DNA of 64,000 nucleotides from Rebecca billardiae RCC1528 (Eukaryota > Haptophyta). Below are positions 9,262-20,009 of the stretch, one piece after another (the first letter of the stretch is position 1; every line of letters starts with the position of its first letter). A model generated the notes under the pieces. The model worked only from the letters and a program-made list of their open reading frames with translations. It had not been told where the DNA came from and did no database searches. A program made the translations under genes and the position numbers. The stretch spans positions 186,001-250,000 of the forward strand of contig OZ251223.1 of NCBI GenBank assembly GCA_965240325.2, written 5' to 3'.

Positions 9262-10343
9262 ATGGGCAAGGGACCGGGTGCGCGCTCGATGCGCGCGCGC
9301 AAGCGGCACCGTGCGGTGGACGGACATGTGCGCGACCCTCCCGGCCGCTCTTCGCCGCGCGTGGAGACGTGGCCCGCGCGGCGCGCCGCGCGCGCGGCGC
9401 TAATTGAGCGGCGCTCCGCAATCAGCGGCGCGCGTGCGCGAGCTGACGCCGCTCCCCGCGCCGCGCCGCGCGCGGATCTCGGGCTGGCACGGGCGGCGCA
9501 GGGAAGTTCGGCGATCTGGGCAAGGCCGCGTCCGACCTGCTCAACAAGGACTACGGCGTGGGCAGGAACACAGTCGAGCTGAAGACAAAGGCGCCAGACT
9601 CGGTCACGTTCACAACGAACGGCGCGCACAAGGTGGGCGGCGCGGCGGACGCGAGCGTGCAGGCGGAGTGCAAGCCGGTGGCGGGGATCACCGTCAAGGC
9701 CAAGGTCGACACGGCGGGCGTCACCTCCACCACGCTCGAGTCCGAGGGCCACCTCGTCAAGGGGCTCAAGATGACGCTCGCGGGCGCGACGCCGCCGCTC
9801 GACAAGGCCGGGCTGCTCGCGTCGGCGGCGTGCTCGCTCGAGTACTCGGCGGACACCGTCTCGGCGCTGTGCTCGTACGACCACCTCAAGGGCGCCGCCG
9901 CCGCCTCGGGCGTCGTCTCGTACGCCGCGCTCAAGGGCGGCGCGTCCGTGCTGTACGACGTCAACAAGGGCGCGCTCAAGCTCGCGCAGCTCAAGCTCGC
10001 GCTGGGCAAGCCCGGGTACGCGGTCGTGGGCTCGGTCAAGTCGGACCTGAAGGCGACGCCCGAGCTGGGCTGCTCGTACCACCACGACGTGGGCGGCGAC
10101 ATGCAGGTCGCCGCCGAGGTCGGGCTCGTCCCTGGCGGCAAGACCAGCTTCGCCGCGGGCGCGGTCTGGGCGCTCGACAAGGAGTCGACCGCCAAGGCCA
10201 AGGTGGACACCGCCGGCATGCTCGGCCTCTCGTACAAGCGCAAGCTGAGCAAGGTGACGACGGTGGTGCTCGCCGGCTGCTTCGACCTGAACATGGACGG
10301 CTCGAAGACCAAGACGGGCGTCGCGATCACGCTCGCGCCGTGA
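9262..10343 (+). CDS. VDAC: Mitochondrial outer-membrane porin (VDAC, Porin_3 family)
   Basis: Voltage-dependent anion channel of the mitochondrial outer membrane, passing metabolites such as ATP/ADP. Two exons: 9262-9277 and 9502-10343; intron 9278-9501 starts GTGCGC and ends GCGCAG. The 16-nt first exon encodes MGKGP plus one base, and joining gives Gly then KFGDLGKAASDLLNKDY, the conserved VDAC N-terminal helix. This fit is why I accept the tiny exon. Total 285 residues, the usual VDAC length of about 280. The rest shows alternating beta-strand pattern, for example VTFTTNGAHKVGG, SYKRKLS and the C-terminal strand KTKTGVAITLAP. The exon-2 frame alone would lack the helix and begins without an ATG. 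Confidence 0.9.
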
Positions 10344-11676
10344 GCGCCCGCACGCCGAGGACCCGCGGGGCGAGAGCCGGAGGGCGGAGGGGCGCGCGCG
10401 CGCTGCGCTGGCTGCTGCACGGCAGCGCGCCGCGCGCGCACGCGCGAGCACACTTCCATGTCTGCACCACAGAGGGCGTGTCCACCTGGGGACCGCCACG
10501 GCGCCCCAGGCTGTCGAGAGTCGGCCGCGCGGCGGCTGGCGCGGGGGTGACGCTGACGAGTTTGCGTTGAGCGCCTGAGTGCTTCGGGCCCACCGCGGAC
10601 TCTCGATGCCCCCGGATTATCAGCCCGCCTGATCGGGGCGCGGGGGGCCGCGGCTGAGTCGCCACGGAAGCCTCCTCTGCGTGCATGCACATATGTGGGT
10701 ACCTTAGTTTACGCCACTCGACAGGAGCCTGTGCACGAGCAATCGTTTCTCCTTAGCCTTAGGAAACGATGCCAGCATGTGAACGCCTTCTGAAGCGGCG
10801 CACCCACAGGGTCAGTCTCGGAACAAGCCCTTGACCCGGCTACAGTACAGGGGGGTCCAGATGGTGGGCCCCACTTTGGCGGTGGCTGGCCAGGTAGTGC
10901 GGCACGTCCGTGCCTCTGGACGGGCATTGAGCGGTGGCGAGGTCGCCAAATGGCGTGGCGTGGTCCCAGACAAGGTTGTTACTAGTCCTGATCAGCTTGC
11001 TAGCCATGCCGGTCGTTGATCACCCTGCCGTTGACAGGCGCGCACACGCCAAACGTATTCGCACGGCAGCCGTGTCGGACGGCGGTCGCACGACTACCGC
11101 GCAGCCAACCTTGCTCGTCAGATCCACGGCTTGTAGGGTCAGATGGACCATTGCCAGGCATGCACCGTCGCAATGCATGCCCCAGAGGGCAGTATGACCG
11201 TCAGAACGGTGATCCTGGCCGCTACCTGCCCATCCTTCTCATGCGCAACCTCACCGGCGCGCCGGTCGTACGGGGTCGTGGACGTGGACGTGAGAGTGGT
11301 CGAAAAGTCGGAAGGGAAGCTGTCACTCACGCGCACGCGCTCGTACGGCGACGCCGACCTGCCTACGCCACGCCCCAGTGACCGGGCCGTGGCGCTGGGG
11401 CCTTAGATCGCGTTGGGACGGGCATTCACGCCCGCCATGGCTTCCCTTCCGAAGTGGGAAACTTCATCTGGCCCCCCCTGTATGCCTACTACTATGACGA
11501 CAGTAAAGTTACGCCATTCATCAGTGGGATGTCTCGTCCAAATGTCGTCGATCTGAATCATCTGATCATCATTGTCATCAGATTCATCACGCCGCACTGC
11601 CCACGATCCCTCGTCCGGGCGAAACACAACCGATGGCGGACGCCCGCGTCGTGGCCGCCGCGCCGCAGCGCTCGCG
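10344..11676. other. Intergenic, no gene recognised
   Basis: About 1.3 kb between VDAC and the jacalin-like gene. Short open frames occur but none has domain-like composition, and no RNA gene was recognised. An unrecognised 5' exon of the jacalin gene could lie in the last 250 bp. Confidence 0.4.
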
Positions 11677-12417
11677 ATGGGCTTGCACCCGCGGCTTGGC
11701 GCGCACAGCCCGCTCGCGCGGCTCCCCCCGGACTGTCTCCGACGTATCGCCGGCTTCGTCCGCCTGCTGAACACGCGCTGGCTCTGCGCCATCACCGCGC
11801 GCACCGGTCTGTACGTGGACTGCGTCGCCTTCCACTACTCCGATGGCACGAGCACGACGTGGGGCGGGCGGGGCGGGCAGGAGCGCACGACCTTCCGGCT
11901 GCTACCCGGCGAGTACATCACCAGCGTGCGTGGACGCCTCGGCGACTACCTGGACAGCGTCGCCTTTCTCACGAGCCGCGGGCGCATGTCGCCCCGCTGG
12001 GGCGGGCCGGGCGGCCGGCCGTTCGTCCTCGAGCTGTCGGCGGGCGAAGAGGCGTTCGCCCTGGCGGTGCAGATGGATCGGCAGACGGGGTACCCGCAGG
12101 ACCTTGCGCTCGTGTCGCGCCGCGCGCCCTCCGCCGAGGACGCCGAGGACGCCGCCAGGCTCGGCCTACCTGGGTTTGGCGCATCCGCGCGCAGCTGCTA
12201 CTGCAGGCCGCAGCAGCTGAGCCCAAAGGCACTGCTCCCCACAGCCGCCACAGCGGCCGCTGCTCACGCGGGTGGCTCTCGCCGCCGGGCGGCAGCAGAG
12301 AGAGCCGCAGTGTGGACGGTGGGGGACGACGAAGCCGACTCACGGCAGTCCTCCTCGTCGCGGTCATCACTATCAGCCGCGGATCAGTCAGCGGACCACT
12401 CAGATGATGACGAATGA
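11677..12417 (+). CDS. Jacalin-like lectin domain protein
   Basis: About 246 residues from the ATG at 11677. The N-terminus (SPLARLPPDCLRRIAGFV) resembles the start of an F-box-like helix. It is followed by a jacalin-type beta-prism lectin domain, about residues 45-135, with the diagnostic spacing VAFHYSDGTSTTWGGRGGQ, LLPGEYITSVRGRLGDYLDS, VAFLTSRGR and WGGPGGRPF. Jacalin domains bind mannose- or galactose-type glycans; here the ligand is unknown. The tail after about residue 150 is low-complexity and may be intronic or 3' UTR. No signal peptide is visible at this start, so the location is unclear. An alternative is that the true first exon lies upstream. Confidence 0.6.
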   Translation: MGLHPRLGAHSPLARLPPDCLRRIAGFVRLLNTRWLCAITARTGLYVDCVAFHYSDGTSTTWGGRGGQERTTFRLLPGEYITSVRGRLGDYLDSVAFLTSRGRMSPRWGGPGGRPFVLELSAGEEAFALAVQMDRQTGYPQDLALVSRRAPSAEDAEDAARLGLPGFGASARSCYCRPQQLSPKALLPTAATAAAAHAGGSRRRAAAERAAVWTVGDDEADSRQSSSSRSSLSAADQSADHSDDDE

Positions 12418-13404
12418 TTATTAATTGATGACAGTATATATAGAGCGATGCTGATGATGACGATGACGCGATGATGACGATGATCGATCATCGGCGATCA
12501 GACTGCTATAGCTGAGACGCAGCCCGCCACGACGGCCAGCAGCACTCAGCACGGGCTGATCGGCTGACACTCTAATCGCGGCCACGCGGCGTCAATAAGT
12601 TGATGCGCCTTCGGACCATGCAGTGACCGGCGGCGCTGGCGGCGCGAAACCGCCCGTAGCTTACTATACAGCAGGCGCGCATCAATCGCGCGGGCAATAA
12701 GAAATCATCAGCGGAGATCTCACGGCGAGCTAGTCTCGCGGTTGCTTAGCCCTTCGGTAGCCCGAGCGCCTGAGACGGAGTCTATCCGTTTCTTAGCTAG
12801 GTCCGCCCGCCGCGCAGGCGCGGGGGGCGCAGGGGGGCAGATCCCCCCGCTGAGTCTTTATTCAGCCTTTAGGCCCGGCCGGCGAGGCCGAAGAAAACAA
12901 TTATTGGGCCATCATCATTTTGGAGCAATAAATCTGGCATGATGTTGCATGGATGCCGCGGTGCCCGCGGTGCACTAGCTGGCCAGGAGTCAGTCAGGAG
13001 AAGTCGGTACCACCAGACTTGCTGGCCTGTACTCGTAGTCGCCAGTCGGGCCGCGCGCCGCGTCCCACGGGCGGCATTGCCGCCTCGGCGGACCGCACGT
13101 CAGCCGCGACGACGTAGTCCCGGTTTCTTAGTGTGACTATGGGTATAGGCTATAGCGAACCAGCAGCCAATCGCTAGTCTCAGTTTCTAGGCCAGATGAT
13201 CCGCGTAGATACGTACAGCAGTAGCAAGCCCCAGTTTCTCATCAACGTGACAGCTCCTATATATATTGCCGCCCGCGATTATTATGCGCCTGTATATCTG
13301 ACTCCGCTGACGGCGTAGTAGCTCAGAGTTAGTGATTGACGAGTCATTATGAGCAGCAGTGATAACTGCGCTGCTGATATAAACGACTGTGACTGCTGCT
13401 ATAT
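12418..13404. other. Intergenic, low-complexity
   Basis: Contains gat/gac-rich simple sequence (about 12425-12500) and several AT-richer tracts (for example 13255-13300). No gene, RNA or conserved element was recognised. Confidence 0.5.
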
Positions 13405-14240
13405 GTATAGTGTAGTTAGTCATCGTGATGACGACGAGCCTGTATATTCGTCGTGTATACCGCCCCGGCAGCACGCGGTATATGATACGCGCGCATCAAT
13501 AATGCTGCGGCCATAATGGTGACGACACTCGTCGCGGGGACTGAGTAGTAGATGAATGCTTACACGCCGCGACTGCGGCGGACTGTCACTGTGTCGTGTG
13601 GACTGCTCGTAAATATAAATAAGCGCGCAGCACGGTCGGTCACGTCACGTGAGTCAGTAGCAGTCATCTCGGACGCGGCGGCCTTCGGGCGCGCGACTCT
13701 GCCCGGCGCGGATGCCGCCGTCGGAGCGGACGCGTCGTCGGCTCGCAGCCGGGCTGCGTCAGGCCGCCCCCGCCCCGGGCCCAGACGGTCCGGCCACGCC
13801 CGCGTCGCCGCCCGCCGGCGGTATAGTGTAGTTAGTCATCGTGATGACGAGCCTGTATTCGTGTATACCGCGCCCCGGCAGCACGTCGGTATATGATACG
13901 CGCGCATCAATAATGCTGGCCATAATGGTGACGACACTCGTCGCGGGGACTGAGTACGTAGCGCAGTAGATGAATGCTTATTACACGCCGCGACTGCGGC
14001 GGACTGTCACTGTGTCGTGTGGACTGCTCGTAATAAATATAAATAAGCGCGCAGCACGGTCGGTCACGTCACGTGAGTCAGTAGCAGTCATCTCGGACGC
14101 GGCGGCCTTCGGGCGCGCGACTCTGCCCGGCGCGGATGCCGCCGTCGGAGCGGACGCGTCGTCGGCTCGCAGCCGGGCTGCGTCAGGCCGCGCCCGCCCC
14201 GGGCCCAGACGGTCCGGCCACGCCCGCGTCGCCGCCCGCC
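13405..14240. repeat. Direct tandem duplication of about 418 bp
   Basis: Copy 1 is about 13405-13820 and copy 2 about 13821-14240. Both begin gtatagtgtagttagtcatc and end in the GC-rich stretch cgccgcccgccggcgg. Copy 2 runs into the 3' end of the minus-strand channel gene, so copy 1 carries a duplicate of that gene's last coding codons and its downstream region. The copies differ almost only by small insertions or deletions (for example gacgacgagcc/gacgagcc, gcttacacg/gcttattacacg) plus a single C/G difference near 13772. Confidence 0.9.
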
Positions 14241-17200
14241 GGCGGCGCCCCGCTCGCGTGGCCCGCGCCCGCCGGCGGCGCCCGCTGCGCCGTCGCGTAC
14301 GCGCACTCGCGCCAGTAGCCCTCGCGCCGCGGCCCCCACAGCCGGTGGCCCGCGCTCGGGTGCGCGAGCAGGTGCGCGCTCAGCGCCGCCCACGCCTCGA
14401 ACGAGAGGCGGCGCACGTCCGCGACCGTGCCCATCACCGAGTCCCACTCGCGCACCGCGGCGGCGATCGCGCGCGCCTCGTCCTCGCTCCAGCGGCACAC
14501 GCCCGCGAGCTCGGCGGCGAACGGCTCGAGCCCGAGCCCGTCTGGGTAAAGGTAGTCGGCGCGCTCGAGTGCCGCGCCGGTGGCCGCGCCGGCGAGCGCG
14601 GAGCTGGCGACGCCCGCCGCGCCCGCCGGCGCGGCGAACCCGATCCTGCCGCCGGCGGCGCGCAGCACCGCCGCGGTCGCGTCGTGGCCGCAGCGCAGGC
14701 AGTCGTACAGCGGCGTGTTGCCGAAGCGGTCGACTACGTTCGGGTCGGCCGCGTGCGCCAGCAGCAGCTCCACGAGCCGCGTCGCGCCCTCGGACGCGGC
14801 GACGTGCAGCGCGGTGCGCGCGTCGTAGTCGGCCGCGTCGGGCGCCGCGCCGCACACGAGCAGCGCGCGCAGCAGCTCGCGCTCGCCGCGCATCGCCACC
14901 TCGCACAGCTTGCCCGCCGTCTGCTCCGGCCCCATGCGCAGCTCAAAGCCGCGCGCGGCGAGTGACTCTGCGAGCGCTGTGTGCCGGTGGACGATCGCGT
15001 CGAGCAGCGGCGTGCTGCCGAAGCGGTCGAGCGGGCTCCGCTCCGCGCCCGCGCCGACGAGCAGCTCGAGCGCGGCGCCGTTGCCCTCCGCCGCGGCCAC
15101 GTGCAGCGGCGTGCGCCCGTCGTAGTCCGCGCCGTTCACGCCGGCGCCGCAGCCAACCAGCGTGCGCAGCAGCTCGAGCTCGCCCTCCTTGGCCGCGGCG
15201 CACAGCCGCCCCGCCGCCTCCGCGGGCCCGAGCCGCAGCTCGAAGCCCTCGGCCGCGAGCTCGAGCGCGAGCGAGCGGTGGCCGTGGCGCACGGCGTCGG
15301 CGAGCGGCGTGTTGCCGAACCGGTCGACCGCGTTGCGCGCCGCGCCGTGCTCGAGCAGCGCGCGCACGATCGCGCGCGCGCCCTCGCTCGCGGCCACGTG
15401 CAGCGGCGTGCGCTTGTCGTAGTCGCAGCACGTCGCGCGCGCGCCGCAGCCCAGCCAGTGGCGCAGCAGCTCGAGCTCGCCCGTCTTGGCCATCTCGCAC
15501 AGGCGCGCCGCCTCGTCCGACTCCGACATGGCCAGCCGGCCGCCGCGCTCGGCGATCAGCCGCGCCGACTCGAGCCTGCCGCCCTCGAGCGCGGCGCGCA
15601 GCGGCGTGTTGCCAAAGCGATCGACGAGCCGCGTGTCGGCGCGCGCGTCGAGCAGGTGGCGCACGATGTGGACGTGCCCCTCGGACGCGCCGATGTGCAG
15701 CGCGGTGCGGCCGTCGTAGTCGGCCGCGTCGACCGCGACGTCGCGCAGCAGCAGCTTGCACCGCTGCAGCTCGCCCGCGCCCGCCGCGTAGCAGAGCTCG
15801 GTCACGGCGCCCTCGGCACGGTGCCGCTCGAGCGCGCGCAGACGCGCTGGGAACGCACCGTCGTCTGCAGGCGTGCCGCGCAGCGCCTTGAGCGCGTTCG
15901 ACTGCAGCCGCGCGAGCGCGCCCGGGTGCTCTGAGAGCGCGGCGGCAAACTCGGCGCGGCGCAGGCTGAGCAGGCTGCTGCGCCCCGCGGAGCGCGCGTC
16001 CTCCGGGCTTGCGACGCCGAACACAAACGCGGCGGCGCACACGGCCTCGCCGCTGCGCTCGACCACCGCCACGCCGCCGCTGTCATCCGCCGCCGCGGCG
16101 GCGCGGCGCGAGGACGAGGTGACGGAGCGGCGGCGGCGCGAGGCGGCGCGCGCGGGCCGCTTCATGGAGCCGCTGCCGCCGCCGTCGCGCACGCTGCCGC
16201 CCACGGTCGTCGAGCTCCCCAGCGAGTCGCCCGTGTCCGTGCGCGCGCGTGAGACGGCCGAGGCGGCGCCGCCCGTGTCCGCGCGCGCGCGGCTCACCAC
16301 GCCGCGCAGCGGCGGCGTCGCCGCGCCCGAGGCGGAGTGCGTGCGGTGCAGCGCGCCGGGCAGCGGCAGGTTGGGCCCCGACCCGGCGGGCTCGGCCGCG
16401 GCAGCCGCCGTCGTCGTCGCCGCCGCCGTGGTCGTCGGCGGCGGCGGCGGCGGCGGCGGCGCGAGCGCATCGGCGCCTCGCGTGACGACGACTGCGCCCT
16501 GCTCGAGCAGCAGCAGCTCGAGCGGCACCTGCGGGCGTGGACGCGCGCGCAGCGCAGCGGCGTGCGTGCGAGTTCAGAGTGGGGGTGGCGCCCCGCGCGC
16601 GGTGGCCATCGGCTCTCAGCCCGGCGCCTGCCCCGCTGCACCGGGCGCCGGCGTCCGCGCACCAACGCCCGCCTCGATCTCGCCTCCCGCCGCGGCCCCG
16701 CTGCCCGCGCACACGCCCCCGCGCGCACGCACGCACGCACACGCACGCACGCACACGCGCCCACGCGCACGCACGCGCACGCGCGCACGCACGCACGCAC
16801 CGTGCCCGCCTGCACGAGCCTCTCCTCGTCCAGAAAGATCACCCGCACGAACGCCGAGGCGAGGAGCTCGAGCGCGGCGGGCGCGACGCCGGCGACGAGC
16901 GGCGCGGAGGCGAGCAGCCGCGAGTTCGCCGAGCGCAGCACGCGCGCGCGCAGCCCGCGCGTCATGTGCGCGAGGATCTCGTCGTCGTCGTCGTTGTGTT
17001 CGTACGCGCTGCGAAAGTGCTCGCGCACGAGCGCGCGCGTCGGCGCGTCGATCGAGCGCTTGCGCAGGTAGGCCTCGACGGCGCCCATCTTCTTGCGGTA
17101 CCGCTCGATCTTGGCGTCGTGGCCGATCAGCAGCGACGTGAGCTCCGCCAGGTTGTACGCGAACACCACCGTGCTCGCGATAATGACGAAGATGGCGAAG

Positions 17201-18393
17201 CAGAACTCCGCCTGCGTGCCGTGCAGCACCGTGTCAGCATGGCCGACGGTCGTGATCGTCATCAGCGCCCAGAAGAAGGAGCGGAGGTAGAGCGAGGCGA
17301 TCGGGAGCTGCTCGGCGGGCAGCGCGGACCACTTCACGCCCGGCGACACCTCCGCCCACACCGCCGACTGGTAGTGCCCGCACACCGGCGCCAGCCCGCC
17401 GTGCGCGCCGTACACGGCCGCGAGCAGCGGGTCCTGCAGCCGGTCGGTCGGCGCGTCGCCGCAGTAGCCGAGCCGCGAGGCGAGGAAGAAGAGGCATGCC
17501 ATGACGTGCGCGCAGAGGCAGGAGAGGACGAGCACCTTGCCCAGCTTCACCGCCGTGAACGACGTGTCGTCGCTCAGCGCCAGCCGCCGCATGAAACGGC
17601 CGAGCTGCGAAGCAACCAGCAGTCGCGTCAGGCGGACAAACGGCAGCAGCGGGTACGCGCGCGCGCCGCCGCGCGCCGCGAGGACGAGCGCGTCGAGGGG
17701 CAGCGCGGAGAGGAGGAGGAGCGCGTGGAAGGCCACGCCGCCAAAGTCGCCCAGCGCCGCGCGCGCGGACACCTCGCGCGCCGCGGGCGCGAGCGCGGCC
17801 GCGCTCGCGCCGCCGTCGCCGTCGTCGGCCGTCGCGGCCGCGGCCGCGGCCGCCGCGGCCGTGTCGGCGGCGGAGGGCGTGACGCGCGAGGAGCCGCCGC
17901 GCAGCGCGCGCGCCAGGCGCGCGCACACCGTGCGCAGCTGCGCGCGCGCGCCCAGATCGGAGAGCGCCACCGCCCCCACGCCCGCCGCGCGCGCGTACGT
18001 GCGCTCGTGCCGCTCGATCGCGTCGCGCCACCCGTCCGCGATCGTGGGCACGAGCGCGCAGACGACGGCGAGGTCGACGGCGTAGTCGAGGGCGTAGCTG
18101 GGGCCGACGGAGAACGTCATGCACAGGCGGAACGGCACGAGGACCACGTACAGCACCGTGCTCACGCCGAGCACGATCTGCGGCACGTCAAAGCCGCCGC
18201 CGCCGCCGCCGCCACCCTCTGCCTCGCCCTCGCGCTCAGGCTCGGCGGGCGCGGCGGGCGGCGCGGCGGGCATCGACATCTCGGGCGCCTGAGACGCCTC
18301 GGGCAGCGGCGGCACGCGCGCCTCCGGCACACTCCCGTCGAACGCCACGCGGTCGTGGGCGGCCTTGGGCTCGGCCTTCGCGCTGGCGGACAT
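14183..18393 (-). CDS. Ion channel with cyclic-nucleotide-binding-like domain and ankyrin repeats
   Basis: Voltage-gated-like channel, 1,312 residues. Exon 1 is 18393-16801, exon 2 is 16528-14183; intron 16529-16800 runs GTGCGT...CGCAG. Exon 1 holds an acidic/Pro N-terminus, six membrane segments (S1 near VLGVSTVLYVVLVPF; S4-like FVRLTRLLVASQLGRFMRR) and a pore helix plus filter ending TITTVGHAD, then S6 and a C-linker. The CNBD begins IFLDEERLVQAGT, continues across the splice as VPLELLLLEQGAVVV, and is interrupted by about 130 low-complexity residues. The phosphate-binding cassette is degenerate (SGEAVCAAAFVFG for a usual FGEIALL-type motif). Four 99-residue ankyrin modules follow (each with DYDxRTxLH, DRFGxTPL and LCxxAxxGEL), then a C-terminal domain. 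The layout recalls plant AKT1 K+ channels. The filter differs from TTVGYGD (Y to H, G to A), so K+ selectivity is doubtful. It is divergent from the next gene. Confidence 0.85.
16722..16800. repeat. CGCA-type simple repeat inside the channel intron
   Basis: acgcacgcacgcac-type tetranucleotide and CA/CG dinucleotide repeats fill the donor-proximal part of the intron of the CNBD/ankyrin channel gene. Confidence 0.85.
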
Positions 18394-18668
18394 GTTGAGC
18401 GACGCGGTCGCGCGGGAACTGATCCCGTCGTCGTGCGTGACGGTTCGCCGATCGCCGGTCGTGCAACAGCCAACAATAACTACGGCATCTTGGTGATGAC
18501 TCAGATTAATATATCAAGATGCATGATTGCGCTACTGGATGACCGCTCCACCATTATTCATGTTTCGCTCGAAAAGCTTCCGAGTCCATAGCTCGCAGCC
18601 TCATCATTTCTCACCCTGATGATTGCTGATTTTCAGGCTCACTTTGGACTGGAGTCACCTCCGGCAGC

Positions 18669-20009
18669 ATGGCTGCCGTTTCGCGCGTGGCGCTCGCCCT
18701 CGGAGCCGCCCTCGGGCTCACCGGCGCGCTCGTGTGCGCGCGGCGCGCCCGCGCCCGGCGGCTCGAGCGCGCCAAGCACGAGCGCGCCATCCGCCGGCTA
18801 TGCGAGCGCCTCCCGAAGGCCGAGCTCCACGCCCACCTGCACGGCTCGGCTCGGCTGTCGACAATCGTCGAGCTCGCGCGCGCCGCCGGCGGCGGCGACG
18901 TGGGCGTCGCGGCGGGGCTCGGCGCGTCGAGCCGCGGGCGCTCGCTGGACGAGTGTTTTGCCATCTTCGCGCTCATCCACCGCGCCGTCCGCACCCGCGC
19001 CGCGCTCGAGCGCGTCGTCGCCGAGGTGTGCGCCGACTTTGCGGCCGATGGCGTCAAGTACCTCGAGCTGCGCTCGACGCCGCGCGCGCTCGAGGGGTGC
19101 GCCAACGCGCGCGAGTACGTGCGCGCGGTGGTGCGCGCGCTCGATGAGTTCGACGCGCGCCAGCGGGCGCAGGCCGCCGCGTGGCCCATGGCCGTCCGGC
19201 TGCTCGTCAGCGTCGACCGCGCGCGCCCGCCCGGCGAGGCGCTCGCCGCAGTCGACGCGGCGGTGGCGCTGCGCGCAGAGGGCGGCGCGGCCGCGCGGCG
19301 GATCGTCGGCGTCGACCTCTCGGGCAACCCGACGCGCGGCTCGTTCGCCGAGCTCGCCCCCGCGCTCGAGCGCGCCCGCGCCGCGGGGCTCCCCGTCGTC
19401 GTCCACGCCGCCGAGGTCGAGGGGCGCGCGGCAGAGACGGACGCGATCCTGGCGTTCGCGCCCGCGCGGCTGGGGCACGCGCTGCACCTGAGCGGCGCGC
19501 AGGTGGCGAGGCTGCGCGCCGCGCCGATCCCGATCGAGCTGTGCCCCACGAGCAACCTCACCACACTCCGCCGCTGGCACATGCGCGAGCACCCCACGGC
19601 GCCGCGCTGGCTCAGCTCCGAGCTGCAGCCGCCGGCGCGCACCGCACACTCGGCACTCGTGGCCGCGCCGCCTTTGGGTGCGGGTGCGCCGCGGGGCGCG
19701 CCGCGGCCGGCACCGCGCCAGCAGGCCGCCCTCGAGCTCGGCGAGGGCGTCAAGTACCCGCGGTACCCGGTCTCGATCAACACCGACGACACGGGCGTCT
19801 TCAACACCACCGCCTCGCGCGAGCTCGCGCGCGTGGCGCTCGAGCTGGCGCTGGCGCCCGAGCGCGTGTGCGCACTCGCCGTGCGCGCGCTTGAGCACGC
19901 GCTGGAGCAGGACACCGCGTGGCTGGGCGCGCAGGCGGCGCGCTTCCGCGTGGACGCCGAGCGCGCGCTCGTGCTGTACTACAGGGAGCTGGAGTACCAT
20001 CACGCGTAG
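18669..20009 (+). CDS. Adenosine / N6-methyl-AMP deaminase family (ADAL-like)
   Basis: Zinc-dependent purine deaminase of the ADA/ADAL family, 446 residues, ATG in a good context (gcagcatggct). All catalytic motifs are present: metal-binding HAHLHG (about residues 54-59), LELRSTPR, the second metal-ligand motif VVHAAEVE, RLGHALHL and the zinc-ligand Asp motif INTDDTGVF. LPKAELHAHLHGS and ELCPTSN are typical of ADAL rather than ADGF. The first 30 residues are hydrophobic then basic (MAAVSRVALALGAALGLTGA), suggesting a signal anchor or organelle targeting, which is unusual for the cytosolic family. Between TLRRWHMREHP and PVSINTDD there is a Pro/Ala-rich insert of about 45 residues; it could be an unrecognised small intron, but I found no GT-AG pair that keeps the frame. 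The gene diverges from the channel gene, 275 bp apart. Confidence 0.85.
   Translation: MAAVSRVALALGAALGLTGALVCARRARARRLERAKHERAIRRLCERLPKAELHAHLHGSARLSTIVELARAAGGGDVGVAAGLGASSRGRSLDECFAIFALIHRAVRTRAALERVVAEVCADFAADGVKYLELRSTPRALEGCANAREYVRAVVRALDEFDARQRAQAAAWPMAVRLLVSVDRARPPGEALAAVDAAVALRAEGGAAARRIVGVDLSGNPTRGSFAELAPALERARAAGLPVVVHAAEVEGRAAETDAILAFAPARLGHALHLSGAQVARLRAAPIPIELCPTSNLTTLRRWHMREHPTAPRWLSSELQPPARTAHSALVAAPPLGAGAPRGAPRPAPRQQAALELGEGVKYPRYPVSINTDDTGVFNTTASRELARVALELALAPERVCALAVRALEHALEQDTAWLGAQAARFRVDAERALVLYYRELEYHHA

Noticed and set aside
13552-14965. Two similar plus-strand frames beginning MNAY...TPRLRRTVTVSCGLLV
   Set aside because: They arise from the two copies of the tandem duplication. 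Frame similarity reflects the DNA duplication, and the second runs antisense through the ankyrin exon.
14183-16528. The ankyrin half read as its own gene starting at 16528
   Set aside because: The start would be GTG preceded directly by a cccgcag acceptor. Joining to the channel exon completes the CNBD in frame.
16537-18591. 684-residue plus-strand frame antisense to the channel
   Set aside because: Arg/His/Ala-rich composition with no domain; a GC-bias shadow of the real minus-strand gene.
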